DNA of 64,000 nucleotides from Hemibagrus wyckioides. Its lineage: Eukaryota > Chordata > Actinopteri > Siluriformes > Bagridae. The notes under the pieces were generated by a model that worked only from the letters and a program-made list of their open reading frames with translations, was not told where the DNA came from and made no database searches. How positions within the stretch are numbered: position 1 is the stretch's first letter; every line of letters begins with the position of its first letter. Where the stretch lies: assembly GCF_019097595.1 (NCBI RefSeq), contig NC_080716.1, forward strand, positions 7,986,140 through 8,050,139, given 5' to 3'. Made by a program: the position numbers and the translations under genes. Below are positions 1 to 12,800 of the stretch, piece after piece.

Positions 1-319
1 TTCAGGTTAGGGCTGGGCGATATGACAGTATGATGTTCATATCTTCATGTGGTTTCTATTTTCTGAGATATTATGGGCATTTTGATAACTTGAAATAAAT
101 GTACAAAGTCTAGAAACATCTGATTTGATGCTTTTCTGCTGCTTTGGATCTTTAAAATTGTAAAATGTTAAAATATCTAAAAGAGTTTAATGATTTGGGC
201 AGGGTTTACCACTGCCTTCTAACCTTGTGCATTATACTATAAATGATATAGATATTATGCAATTTAAAACTTGTGCATTATATAGGTATTAAGCATTTTG
301 TATGTTCTTAACTCTGCAG
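1..319 (+). other. ATP6V0B intron (3' part; window opens inside it)
   Basis: AT-rich sequence ending in a polypyrimidine/AG acceptor (tctgcag) at 319. The exon that follows starts with a single g that completes a Trp codon, as in the vertebrate family. The first roughly 75 bases resemble a widespread fish interspersed repeat that starts gggctgggcgatatg. No coding sequence is seen. Confidence 0.75.
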
Positions 320-1696
<1,377 letters not shown>

Positions 1697-3400
1697 AGAA
1701 TCCGACCTATCTGCAAGACCAACAGCAAAGGAGTACGACGCTGTGTTGGATACACAGCCCGACTATGTAAATACATAGTAAATTATTTAAATGTATTTTC
1801 TTTCTTTTTTTCTTTTATTCCCCCCTCCTGTGTCTGTTTTTAACCATTGTTTACCGAAGAGTGAAACATTCACACCACTTTGTCTTAAAGGAATGCATGT
1901 TTAAGTCAAACACAGGTCTTTAAGACATGTTTCACACAAGTGAACCTCAGAAGAAGCAGGTGTGACATTGGCCCTATTATTGAAGTATAAGATATGAGAG
2001 TTGTATTGAATCCTTGAGGTTATTTTTATTTGAATTGTATGAATACATGTGTAAAAAAAAATATATATAGATATACTTAGATAGAAGATTCTGTAGAGTA
2101 GAATCCCATCATGCGAAGACCGGACTGTAGTCACTCCTACAGACATCTGAACACTCTGTGAATGATTACGCGGTACTTTGGTGAAAGTTTTGAACTTCTC
2201 TAGGGCTGTGTAGCTTGCTGTGGTTTGCTGTTCTGTACAACACAAAAAAAAAAAAAAAGTGAAATGATGTTGTTTGTATGTAGTATGGCTGTCTGAAGTG
2301 TTACTATTTCATGGTATGGAGATGCGTTTGTCAGATCTATTGTAAATTCTATAGCCAGAACAATTCTGGTATACTTTGAATATTGTTCATTCTTGTGTGT
2401 GTGTGCGTGCGAGTGCTGTTTGTTCATCTGCAAAGCCATTAATCGACGAGGAGATCTATCATTATCCCAATCTGTTAGTGAAACACACTTAATTTGATGT
2501 TAATAGTGTTTGTATTTGCATTTGCACCGGGACACACTTCAGTTCTGATGAATGAGAGGATGTATAAATCTAATGTTTATAAGAGTATCTTTAAAAATCA
2601 TGTGAGGCATGAGATTGTATAGCATTCCATATTTCTCCTACTCTGTGGTGATCTGGGGTTTTTCCTCCCCTCTGTTTTTGTTTAATGAAGTAAAATGCAC
2701 AGGTAACTGTGCTGAAATGTTTTCAGCCTGCTTAGCTCTTAGCTCTGGAGATGAGCTTACCGGGATGGGTGCCACTGCAAAGGATTTGTGTTGCAGTCGG
2801 TTCGTTTCGGACGGCTTTTTGACAGCGAATAGGCGGCAGGAAGTTACAGCTCTACCTTTAGAGAGTTACAGCTCCTGACTCTACATTTTCTGTTTCTTTC
2901 TCTAGTAATGTTTGTGTCGTCCCGGGACATGCAATACAAAGCGCTTCAGTGAATTCTAGCTTCTAAGAAAAGACTTGAACTGTTCAGTAAAGTCACTAAA
3001 TAATCCTGCTTTAGTATGTTTGAATACATTGAGATTTATTTTTTATTTTTGGTAAATCACACTGGAAGCCACACCCAGTCTTTTACAAAACCACCACTGA
3101 TGCTTTATTGTTTAGCGTATACACATTGTTTTGAAAGCATTCCAGTAAATTTATCTTGATGTCAGTGCTTGGAGTTCTCTGAAGGTAAAGAAGGGCCCTA
3201 TTAGCAACTTGGCCACTTTCACGTGCCTTGCTAATGCGGCTTGTCCACATTTATGCCTAACTGTCTGCTTGTAATTCTTGATTCTCTCTGTCCACCAAGC
3301 ATCCAGTGATTGTGTTTATGTTCATGTGGTGATTTGTTTTGAAACGTAAAAGTGGATGACTTTCATAAATAGTCCTCGAACAAATAAATACATCAAACTT
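1697..3400 (+). other. ATP6V0B 3' UTR and downstream flank
   Basis: There is no coding sequence after the stop codon at 1694-1696. T-rich runs and one A15 run (about 2240) are present. The first canonical AATAAA that I see lies at 3383, so the UTR may be about 1.7 kb. An earlier noncanonical site cannot be excluded, because human ATP6V0B has a much shorter UTR. Confidence 0.5.
3383..3388 (+). other. candidate polyadenylation signal of ATP6V0B
   Basis: AATAAA followed within about 45 bases by T/GT-rich sequence (cttctgtgtccgtcttttct), the usual layout of a cleavage site. The assignment to ATP6V0B rests only on position. Confidence 0.4.
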
Positions 3401-3705
3401 GTCCTGATGTCCAACTTTTGCTTCTGTGTCCGTCTTTTCTAAACTCTTTCTCTCATTATGTATATTGTTAGTCTGTAACTGATTAATAACTGTTAATAAG
3501 CACTAAGGCTCTCAGCTTGTTTTTAAATGAAGAAATGCTCAAATGTATTTCTGTGTATCCTTCGACTTAAGGCTTCTCTGTTATAGTCTGAAGAATAGAA
3601 CCGACGTGATGTGTGCACCACATACACAGACAAAGCCTGTTTGTTTAAAACTGCTAAAAACAAGCTGCTAGACAGTATCCCGGATGAATATTACAAGGTT
3701 ATATA

Positions 3706-4686
3706 CACTCTATTGCCAAAAGTATTCGCTCACCTGCCTTGACTCGCATATGAACTTAAGTGACATCCCATTCCTAATCCATAGGGTTCAATATGACGTC
3801 GGTCCACCCTTTGCAGCTATAACAGCTTCAACTCTTCTGGGAAGGCTGTCCACAAGGTTTAGGAGTGTGTTTATGGGAATTTTTAACCATTCTTCCAGAC
3901 GCTCATTTGTGAGGTCACACACTGATGTTGGACGAGTAAAGTGTAAAGTTTGGTGGAGGGTGGATTATGGTGTGGGGTTGTTTTTGTTTTTGTTTTCACT
4001 TGGCACAATGCAGTCAGACAAGTACCGTTCTCCTGGCAACCGCCAAACCCAGACTCGTCCATCAGATTGCCAGATGGAGAAGCGCGATTCGTCACTCCAG
4101 AGAACGCGTCTCCACTGCTCTAGAGTCCAGTGGCGGTGTGCTTTACACCACCGCATCCGACGCTTTGCATTGCACTTGGTGCTGTATGGCTTGGATGCAG
4201 CTGCTCGGCCATGGAAACCCATTCCATGAAGCTCTCTGCGCACTGTTCTTGAGCTAATCTGAAGGCCACATGAAGTTTGGAGGTCTGTAGCGATTGACTC
4301 TGCAGAAGGTTGGCGACCTCTTCGCACTATGCGCCTCAGCATCCGCTGACCCCGCTCCGTCAGTTTACGTGGCCTACCACTTCGTGGCTGAGTTGCTGTC
4401 GTTCCCAAACACTTCCACGTTCTTATAATACAGCTGACAGTTGACTCTGGAATATTTAGGAGCGAGGAAATTTCACGACTGGATTTGTTGCACAGGTGGC
4501 ATCCTATCACAGTTCCACGCTGGAATTCACTGAGCTCCTGAGAGCGACCCATTCTTTCACAAATGTTTGTAAAAACAGTCTGCATGCCTAGGTGCTTGAT
4601 TTTATACACCTGTGGCCAAGGAAGTGATTGGAACACCTGATTCTGATTATTTGGATGGGTGAGCGAATACTTTTGGCAATATAGTG
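3706..4686 (-). mobile_element. Tc1-like DNA transposon, internally deleted
   Basis: The terminal inverted repeats are CACTCTATTGCCAAAAGTAT... on the left and ...ATACTTTTGGCAATATAGTG on the right, with TA on both flanks (3704-3705, 4687-4688). The element is about 980 bp against about 1.6 kb for full-length relatives. Transposase remnants read on the minus strand. The middle has lost several hundred bases, and about 50 bases (3937-3985) are inverted relative to the rest. It cannot supply its own transposase. Confidence 0.95.
3788..4552 (-). pseudogene. Tc1-family transposase, broken
   Basis: From the ATG at 4552 the minus strand gives an N-terminal paired-like DNA-binding region ([20 protein letters not shown], then [19 protein letters not shown]) and the start of the DDE catalytic domain, including the first catalytic Asp in LWSDESRF. 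It stays collinear to about 3997 ([12 protein letters not shown]). The second Asp and the last catalytic acidic residue are missing. The true C-terminus is still present at 3936-3788 (DSLPRRVEAVIAAKGG, stop at 3790-3788). Between them sits a segment in the opposite orientation: plus-strand 3946-3984 reads [13 protein letters not shown], a core Tc1 motif. The gene is inactive by deletion and inversion. Confidence 0.93.
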
Positions 4687-6736
4687 TATATATTCACTTA
4701 AATTGTAGCCTATTTTATAAGCCAAGTATGGTAGCCTGTTGATCATCTCAAGCCATTTGGCTATTAAAGTAATACAAACTTCAACAGTCAGCTATATTTA
4801 CTTATTTAACTCATAAAACAATATAAACTTTTGAGTTTATCAAGTAATTTGTCTGTTGTTTATAAATGTCAGTGTGTTCAGTCTGTTGCATGACTGCCAT
4901 GTTAAGTTCCTCAACCAACCTTACACCAAATACCCACTAGATGGCAGCAGAGTGTATGGAAAAAATCTGCTTTTAAATACCTCACTCCTAGGATGCTCTG
5001 TGCTTTCACTGAAAAATTACACTGATTCCCCATACTATTTCGTTTTAGAGAATCCACCTGCTGAAAGCATTTTATATGTTTATTTGGTATTTAGTTTAAT
5101 GAATCAACCTTTTGAAGCTCAAGTGATTTTAATCAGCATGACTGTAGACTGGAGAAAAGAGTTTCATGAGCTCATAGCAGCTGGGAAATACAGTATAGAA
5201 CCATACTACATTATTCTGCCTTTGTCTCCCCAGATAGCAAGTCTGCTACTTCTGTAGCAAATTATCATACAAGCTAGTTTGCTAATTAGCTGGCTGTCAA
5301 ACATTTTGTGAATTCTTCCCTCAAGCTGATTTTCCAGTTGATGCCAGTTTACTAAAGTCACACTGCAATGCCTTCAGCACAACGTCTGCTCCTGAAGTCC
5401 ATAGCCACCCCACGCACTAATTCTAGTGATATTTTATTAGATTACGACTAAAAATATCAATTTGTGATTTAATTTTTTTACACTTTAATTGCCTTTGAGC
5501 CAGGAATCATCATCTGACCAATAAGGCCAGACATCTGAATACTTAAAATAAGCATATCCCTTTTTTTTTTTTTTATTAGTGTCCGGTTTTTTGATTTACT
5601 CTCATATGTCTTTTATCCATTCGCAGAGCAGATGGTTGAATGATTTGGCTATTTTGTTAACAATATCGTCAAATAAATGTGTGTCGAAATGAGCTATTCA
5701 TGTGGGCTTGTTTTTGTAGTGCTTCCAGGTGTTATTTTCAGCAATTGATATACTACAAAAATAAGGATTCTTCAGGAAAACACATCATGTTATTAATTAG
5801 ACTCACCATCTGGAGCAATCAAAACAGTGGTGTGATCCAGTAACCTGTCGTCCACACAGGAATAAAATAAAAATAAAATATGAGTAGGAACAGAATCTGA
5901 TCTCTCTTCTTCTGTAATTTGGTGTCACAGTGTGAAGAATTGCTAGAAAGTCTTTGACACTTCATCCAACTCTGTTGTTAACGGTGTGCAGAGGACTACA
6001 GGGGACTACAATATATGCTTGTTATCATGGAACTGCTGGGTTACTGTCTAAGTCTGCAATCCTTAATTAAAATGAAATAAACAAAATAATAAATAATCCA
6101 ACACGCATCCAACAGGTAATACACACAGTTACAGCTTAAGCACAGGGGCTATGCTCTATTGCTTTATTTAAACACAGTGTTTTCACAATTAGTATATTCT
6201 TCCCTTCTACTAAGTTCTAAATTATTCATATCTTAACCATGTATAATTGGCGAAGTTGCCCCTGTAAAGAGAAACAGCAGTGAGTCCCCTGTAATGTCTA
6301 ACACAGTTGGTGTCCACTCCTCCATGCAGAACATTTCAAACTCCTTAAAATGCTTAGGCTTGTGCTTATGAACTTCCCTCTTTAATTCAGATCACTGGTT
6401 TTGATAGCAACCCAGGGTCTGAGATGAGCTTTGCGTGTTCCTTCAACCACATCTTTGAGAGTCATTCCTTTTTTTAAAAATCTAGCGATCTTAACCACCA
6501 TTATACATTAAATCCATTTGTGCAGTTCTGTCTTTTCTCTCGGCAGATCTTCGGGTTTTATTGAATGGTAATGGATTATAGAGCTTTTTCTCAGTAAATT
6601 GGTTGTGTATATTTTAATTATTAATTGGGATTGCCTTATTAGTTTCTTAAAAGAATGTTTTAAAGCAACAAGTAAGAAGTTTTGTCTGTGTCTGTGTGGA
6701 ATTTTTTAATTATAGTATTGTTTAGGTATTGTTTAT
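4687..6736. other. intergenic, no gene recognised
   Basis: This holds an open frame of 133 codons on the plus strand (4856-5257) with no recognisable domain and no codon or splice support. I treat it as chance. A CTCF-like motif lies inside it at 4934. The rest is AT-rich with short A/T runs. Confidence 0.6.
4934..4948 (+). promoter_or_regulatory. CTCF-like core motif
   Basis: CCACTAGATGGCAGC fits the vertebrate CTCF core CCASYAGRKGGCRSY at all 15 positions. It lies between ATP6V0B and the candidate B4GALT2 promoter, a sensible place for an insulator or loop anchor. The match is sequence-only; occupancy is unknown. Confidence 0.55.
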
Positions 6737-6920
6737 GGGGATGTGGTAGCTTAGTGATTAAGGTGTTAGAGTACTGATTGGTTGTGAGTTTGAATCCCAG
6801 GTCCATCAAGCTGCCACTGCTGAGCCCCTGAGCAAGGCCCTTAACCCTCAATTGCTCAGGTGTATAAATGAGATAAAATGTAAGTCGCTCTGGATAAGGG
6901 TGTCTGAGAAATGCCAGAAA
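6737..6920 (+). mobile_element. tRNA-derived SINE
   Basis: The head has an A-box-like stretch (GTAGCTTAGTGATTAAGG) and a B-box-like stretch (GAGTTTGAATCCC). A conserved middle follows (GAGCAAGGCCCTTAACCC), then the LINE-shared tail AAGTCGCTCTGGATAAGG. The same family recurs near 23.5, 46.8 and, reversed, 62.0 kb. Confidence 0.88.
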
Positions 6921-7522
6921 TATTCATTTTTGCTTGTTTTTGCGAGGGGTGCCAAGAGTAATGATCATGTAGATGAGCAGTTTTCCTCTAGGGTTCACTT
7001 TTCCTCTGGCTGTAATAAACAAAATGTCTAGCATGCATTAAAACTGAGAACTGGCAGATAGTTCACTCTCTTCATCTCAACCAAGCAGCCCTATCCCTCA
7101 TGTCTGATCTGTACGTGAAAACTGACTGTGAAAAAAGGAGAAAACAAACATAATGTACAGTAATAAACTCTACTTTTGGACCTGTATATGGTATTACCTT
7201 ACATACCTTGTCTTCTGGAGATCATGGGTGAGCTGTTACACTGTCAGTGAACACGACTTGGTCTAGAGTAAAAGGATAAATTTCCCATGTTTAGATGTCT
7301 TTCATTCTGTCATAGCAGCTCCATGAGCTGTGCAATGGTCACTTGGATTTCTTTCACTGTAAACAGACGCAGTCCTGTTATTCAGGTGGCTGTTAAATCT
7401 CCAGAACCACATATTGTCTAACAAAAGTGTTGTTTTCATAAGGCAGAAAGTGATAGCAGTTAATTTCACACCTCACACTTTGCCTTGAAGTCTCCGAATA
7501 GGCTGTAAGTGTTACTGTAAGA

Positions 7523-7524
<2 letters not shown>

Positions 7525-7554
<30 letters not shown>
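7525..7554. repeat. (TG)15 microsatellite
   Basis: Uninterrupted TG dinucleotides. Confidence 0.95.
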
Positions 7555-7555
<1 letters not shown>

Positions 7556-8020
7556 CTAAAGTTGTACACACATCAGCACTTCCTGGAAACTTTCAATAAT
7601 AACACCATCATAATCTCGAGTGTGTATATATACACACATGGAAAAATAATGAATGGAAAATAATGAACTAAATATGCTCTTTGTTCTATTCATCTCCTGT
7701 TATGATGCATTTATGGAGAAAATAAAATAGTCAATTTACAGTTAATTGGTAAGACAAAGCCCTTTCCCCTAAGTCATAAGTGTGCTTCGCAAATCAGAAA
7801 AAAAAGTGTAATGGATTAGCTGAACCTTTTCAAAAGCATTGCCAATAGCCAGATAAGGTTGTTTTTAAAAACCACACTTTGGCTCATGATGATGACTGGC
7901 TTATGAGACATTTTCAATTCCCAAGGGCCATCCTCTTGGAAATGGGTTCTGAACTGGAGCCAGAACTGGAGAGATCATTATGGAGAAATCGATTGTTTGG
8001 ATTGCATCCTGTGTCTATTG

Positions 8021-8080
8021 CAAGTCGCTTTGGGTAAGATATAAAATGTCTGCCAAATAAATAAATTATGTAAAATGTAA
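8021..8080 (+). repeat. SINE/LINE 3' tail fragment
   Basis: AAGTCGCTTTGGGTAAGA followed by GTCTGCCAAATAAATAAA matches the tail of the tRNA-derived SINEs in this window. The tRNA head is absent, so this is a 5'-truncated copy. Confidence 0.7.
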
Positions 8081-8558
8081 TCATGCAATGGCAATTCTCC
8101 TACAGGTACTGACAAATTTGGGGTATTTCTCAAAAGGCTCTTAGAGCTGGGACTTGTCTTGCCTCTCTCACTCGTCTCTGAGCCCTGTCATATAAGCTGT
8201 ACAGGACTGCATAATTAGATTTTCACCTAACTGCTTCAAGCACGCTGAATTACAGGCATCGATAAAAAAAAAATCATTATCACAGAATTAATATGTAAGT
8301 GATCTGTGGCTCAGTTGTGTCTGAATGATGGAATTGCTGGATAGCTTGGTTCAATATTCATACAGTTTATATAACTGTAATGTATTAGACTAAGACACAG
8401 TCTCATTTGTTTCTCTTTTTGTTAAACAATGTTTTAAATCAAATCAGAATTATTTGACACTCTTGGCCAAAGTTACTGGACAAAAATGATTGCACAAAAT
8501 AATATTGCATCTAATGATGGAATGTTTCCCTTCAATCTAATGAAAGAGATTACCCTTT

Positions 8559-8742
8559 GGGCAGCAGGATGGTGCAGTGGGTGACGTTGCAGCACCACAG
8601 CACCAGGACCTGGGGTTGAAGACTGAGTTAGTGTCTGTGGAAATTTTGTTAATACTGCATGTTTTGTTCTTTGTCTGGTTTCCTCCTAAATTGCCCCTCA
8701 GTATAAACAAGGCAGGTAATGTCTTGTGATGGCCTGTAATAG
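8559..8742 (+). mobile_element. fish SINE, degraded
   Basis: It starts GGGCAGCAGGATGGTGCAGT and has the middle GGTTTCCTCCTAAATTGCCC, the typical order of the fish SINE type starting GGGCAGCACGGTGG. It ends where the (TTTC)n tract begins. Confidence 0.7.
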
Positions 8743-8744
8743 TG

Positions 8745-8799
<55 letters not shown>

Positions 8800-8800
8800 T
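8745..8800. repeat. (CTTT)14 microsatellite
   Basis: Fourteen near-perfect CTTT units at the 3' edge of the SINE, possibly expanded from its tail. Confidence 0.95.
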
Positions 8801-10240
8801 ATTTGCCGCCTTGAATCGGGTGTTCAGCAGATCAGCAGTTCAACCATGAGCATAAAAAACAGGATAAAACAAATTATATAGATATAGAAATATTTTTAAA
8901 AGTATTCCTCTTACTTACATGAGTGGATGTTTTTCAGCTAGAGGGAAGATTCATGCTGGCATCAGGAATTTTGCTTGGATTAGGACATCTTATCACTAAA
9001 CCTGGACTCCTCTCCCAGAAAGTTAAGACGCGTCCTTGAAAAACAGAGATCCTTGAAAAAGTTTTTCAGTGAAATGATTTGACTAACAATTTTGACTGGA
9101 TAAAAGCAGGCTGCTAAATTACACATTTCAGCAGATGTATTGCAGGTTGATACTCAGAAATTGTGCAAGTATCTAGTAGGTATTATTATATTAATATATA
9201 AGATAAAACTAGTCAAGTTTCTACAAATAAGTGTATATATTATTTTTATGTATCATTCCTCTTCATTTATTTTGCCCAAGAGTAAAATTAAAAGGACATT
9301 TCTGATATACTAAACAATTGATCATGAATCTTTTTTTTTTTTTTATCAGGTTTAGGATTTTTATTTATTTCCTTTTTCTTTTTCTTTTTGGAAAATTGTA
9401 CATCATGCTGTGTTTGGTCTTGCTGAATATGTCATGTTCAACATCAATATCAAAATGTTACTCAACATTACTGTGATGTTAAAAATTGCCACAGATATTT
9501 ATTTATATCATTATAAAGAACTGAAACAAAATATTTTACAATGAAACATATATTTTATTGCATTGAGCTCACCTTGTTGTTCAAGCAATTACGAAACAAT
9601 ATTATGAATTTTTCCAACCTTTTATATTAGATCTGTTCATTTTCTAAGTCTTTTTCCATAGGTGTATAATTAGACCATTATACCATTAGAGTCACATATC
9701 CTCTCTACTACCATATAGAGACAGGAAAATAATCATTTTCTTGAACATTTTTGAAAATGTTTTACATTTTCATAACATATACCTTTTAGCTCATCCTTTT
9801 AGTGATGCTGTCAAAACTAGATATGCTGGAGTCCCTGTTTTCTGAACACGCTGTACCTCCTTTCAAACTACTGTAGGATAAGATCATAGCTAATCTGTTC
9901 TGTCTCTTTCTGTCGAACTCTACGTGTACCCCTGCTGCCTGATGTGATGCCAGTGCCAGATCCTGTCACACTTCTACTACTGTGGCTCGCCTCACCCTCC
10001 AGAAATGCCTGATTCTTTCTGATACTCTAATTTCCGCTTGTAGCTTTTGCACCCATGACTTACCTTCTGTTGACATGAATAGCCCCAGATAGGGACCCCA
10101 AAGAGCTACACTTATGCCATGCTACAATGGACAATCTCATCTGGATACTGTAGACATGTTCATCCCAGGACTCTCACTGAGCATGGGTTCAATTAGTTAG
10201 TGCTGTTTGACTTTATATTACACAATTGTGGAAGAGTAAT
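8801..10240. other. intergenic, no gene recognised
   Basis: AT-rich with many T runs. No reading frame, RNA gene or repeat boundary can be supported. Confidence 0.6.
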
Positions 10241-10412
10241 GACTCATAATCGCATTATCCGGTGTCACCCAGATGAGATTGAGTTTCTTTTAGAGTCTGG
10301 TTCCTCTAAAGGTTTCTTCATCATGTTGTCTTAGTGGGTTGTTCTTTCTACCATTGCCTCTGGCTTGTTCACCAGGGATCTAAATAAATATTTCTCTAAA
10401 GCTGCTTAAAGT
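10241..10412 (+). repeat. interspersed repeat family A, copy 1
   Basis: Contains GGTGTCACCCAGATGAGA, GAGTCTGGTTCCTCTAAAGG, CTCTGGCTTGTTCACCAGGG and AAGCTGCTTAAAG in the fixed order shared with copies near 20.6, 25.8, 39.5 (reversed) and 60.8 kb. Family identity is unassigned. Confidence 0.8.
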
Positions 10413-11045
10413 CTATCCTTCATTTTTACGTGACATCACACTGTATAATCACTCATTCTGATGACTGAATAAGGACCTGACTGCATCAAGATTATTGTGT
10501 CATCAATATTATTGTGTTTAATAATTATTATTGTGATGACTTGGAAGTTTACCTGACCAGCAAGTTTCGCTAACATTAAAAGTTAAACAAATAAATGTTA
10601 TTTGATTTTTGACTTACCCTCCTATTAGTCACAGGCATTAGTCATTTTTCTCCTCTGGGTTGAAACACTCTGACATACTTTATTGCATTGCGTCTTCGAG
10701 ATATATTGAGCACTCTTCACACCTGTACTTAGAGATGATTACTATTCTTACTATACGATCACCGAGGATATTTATTAATGTCCGGTGTTAACAGAGCCTA
10801 AGTGGACGTCATCAGTTCAAGTGGAAAGTAGAAAGAACGAGAGTCTGTGTCATTGGCTTTGTCAAAGTACTGTTTATTCTCCTCTGAAGTAAGGTGAGTC
10901 TTTTAAACACATTTACTCGCGCTGGTGTTATGCAGTGTCTCCAGAAACAGAACCGCAACAGAAAAATCATGACTGAAAGAAAAGATAATCTTTTAATTCT
11001 TTTGCCAGAGACTGCTTCAGATTACTGTACAAGAAAAATAAAGAA
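10413..11045. other. intergenic, no gene recognised
   Basis: Unique-looking AT-rich sequence with nothing recognised. Confidence 0.55.
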
Positions 11046-11160
11046 AAGATAAGATAAGATAAGATAAGATAAGATAAGATAAGATAAGATAAGATAAGAT
11101 AAGATAAGATAAACCTTTATTTGTCCCACAGTGGGGAAATTTCTGTTACAGCCGCAAGAA
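11046..11160 (-). mobile_element. LINE 3' end with (ATCTT)n tail, minus strand
   Basis: Thirteen AAGAT units (11046-11112) are followed by AAACCTTTATTTGTCCCACA and GTGGGGAAATTTCTGTTACA. In reverse complement this is a LINE 3' UTR (…AATTTCCCCACTGTGGGACA…AATAAAGG) followed by its pentanucleotide tail. The 5' limit is not clear. Confidence 0.65.
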
Positions 11161-11457
11161 AAAAAAGAAGAAAAAAGTACAAATATGAAGCAGAGATTAA
11201 AAAATCCAGAAGAAAATAGAATAACAATAATATTAATTGCACTAGGTTATTGCACAAAATTTAATTGCACATTTAAAAAAAAAGAAAAAAATATATATCA
11301 CACACAACAATGTGTATTATGGAAAATGAATGAAATATTTTATATATACGTATATATATATATACAAAATGTATTCAAATACAGTGAAGGTGCTAGGGAA
11401 CTAATATAATGATGGACAATCATAGACAATCCACTGTATCCACTAATATCCAGACAG

Positions 11458-11640
11458 AGGAGCAGCTTCAGTGGCAGGTTGCTGTCACCGCCCTGCTCCG
11501 CTGTCAGACTGAGGAGGTCATTCCTCCACCATGCCATGCGACTCTTTAACTCCACTCAGGGGGTACAAACTGTACACTATGCACCATACACTCCGGTTTG
11601 CACAGGACTCTTTAACACCCTCTTTAACACCATCTATCTA
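11458..11640 (+). pseudogene. LINE ORF2 C-terminal fragment
   Basis: The plus frame from 11458 reads RSSFSGRLLSPPCSAVRLRR and then SFLHHAMRLFNSTQ, which resembles the C-terminal end of fish non-LTR retrotransposon ORFs (serine-rich stretch, then RRSF.P.A.RLFN). It is followed directly by an (ATCT/ATCC)n tract, as expected for a 3' tail. It is 5'-truncated, with no reverse transcriptase core. The exact clade (Rex1/L2-like) is inferred only. Confidence 0.65.
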
Positions 11641-12009
11641 GTCCGTCCGTCCATCCATCTATCTATACATCTATCTATCAGTCCGTCCATCCGTCTGTCT
11701 ATCTAATCCATCCATCTATCTATACATCTATCTATCCGTCCATCCATCCATCCATCCATCCATCCATCCATCCATCCATCCATCCATCCATCCATCTATC
11801 TATCTAGTCCGTCCGTTCGTCTGTCCGTCCATCCGTCCATCCATCCGTCTATCTAATCCATCCATCCATCTATACATCTATCTATCCGTCCATCCATCCA
11901 TCCATCCATCTATCTATCTATCTAGTCCGTCCGTTCGTCTGTCCGTCCATCCGTCCATCCATCCGTCTATCTAATCCATCCATCCATCTATACATCTATT
12001 TATCCGTCC

Positions 12010-12083
<74 letters not shown>
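11632..12083. repeat. (ATCC/ATCT/GTCC)n array with higher-order units
   Basis: A tract of 452 bases of variant tetranucleotides. The landmark AGTCCGTCCGTTCGTCTGTC occurs at 11806 and again at 11924, so about 118 bases of mixed tetramers are duplicated in tandem. It ends in a pure (ATCT)n run from about 12011. Confidence 0.95.
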
Positions 12084-12129
12084 TGCACATGGTATAATGC
12101 ATATGATAAATGCTATACAAATACAGAAA

Positions 12130-12800
12130 TTCTTGGACTTTTTTTTATGATCGGCACGTGCAAATGCAAAAAAAGTCTCCGAGTGAAACAAAGGCTCTCT
12201 TCCTCCACCTTGTGGCGAATCCGTAAATTGTCGTTTGAACCTTCTGACTCTCCGTACTAAAGATGCTGAAGCAGAAACCTCCGTGTGTGTGTGTGTGTCG
12301 GTGCTTTTTTTTTTTTTTTTGTTATTCCCGCTTGCTCCATCCACACACCGCAGAAGCTGATTTTCTTTTTCAGGCATATGGAAAGACACCGGGCTCAGAT
12401 CTGAACCGATTCACGGAATATTGACCCAATGGGTTTTTTCGTGCAATCATGCACGCGCTGCATTTTTGTGCATTTCGGCGACACGGCTCTGTGCTCGCGC
12501 TCCGGGCTGCGAATAATGAATTAACAGACAGGAGGAAATAACGGCGGCTAGCTGCAGCCACATTGCATTGTGATCCCTGGATATGATGATGCGCATTTCC
12601 CTAGAAACTGCTCCCTTTCTCTGTTGATGAAACCCTTATATGATGTGGAATGGACACTTTTTTATTTTTTACCCGTATCAATAATAATAATAGTAAAAAA
12701 AGCAAGCAGGCTGCTCTGCTAGTCAGGAGCTGAAGTGCTTAAACAAAGAAATGCATTCTTAAAGAAGAAGGCACAGGCTGGATTTGCCATTGAGGTAAAA
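12130..12800 (+). promoter_or_regulatory. CpG-richer block, candidate B4GALT2 promoter and noncoding first exon
   Basis: CpG and GC content rise sharply against the AT-rich surroundings, especially at 12400-12560 (cacgcgctgc, catttcggcgacacgg, gctcgcgctccgggctgcg, aataacggcggctagctg). No long conserved reading frame is present. A plausible splice donor, TTGAG/GTAAAA, lies at 12794/12795, so a spliced 5' UTR exon could join to the acceptor at 31919, 19 kb downstream. This is inference: no transcript evidence is available, and another gene or an enhancer could explain the block. Confidence 0.45.

Larger units (their letters stand above)
6921..8558. other. intergenic, no gene recognised
   Basis: AT-rich spacer with a (TG)n run at 7525 and a SINE/LINE tail fragment at 8021. 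Nothing else is recognised. Confidence 0.6.

Noticed and set aside
3684..4229. 181-codon plus-strand frame in the Tc1 element
   Set aside because: Opposite strand of the transposase; only its [13 protein letters not shown] part is meaningful, as an inverted segment.
4856..5257. 133-codon plus-strand open frame
   Set aside because: No recognisable domain, signal or splice context. The translation looks like ordinary AT-rich DNA, and a CTCF-like motif falls inside it.
12202..12216. Second CTCF-like site (ccaccttgtggcgaa)
   Set aside because: Three core positions mismatch the consensus.
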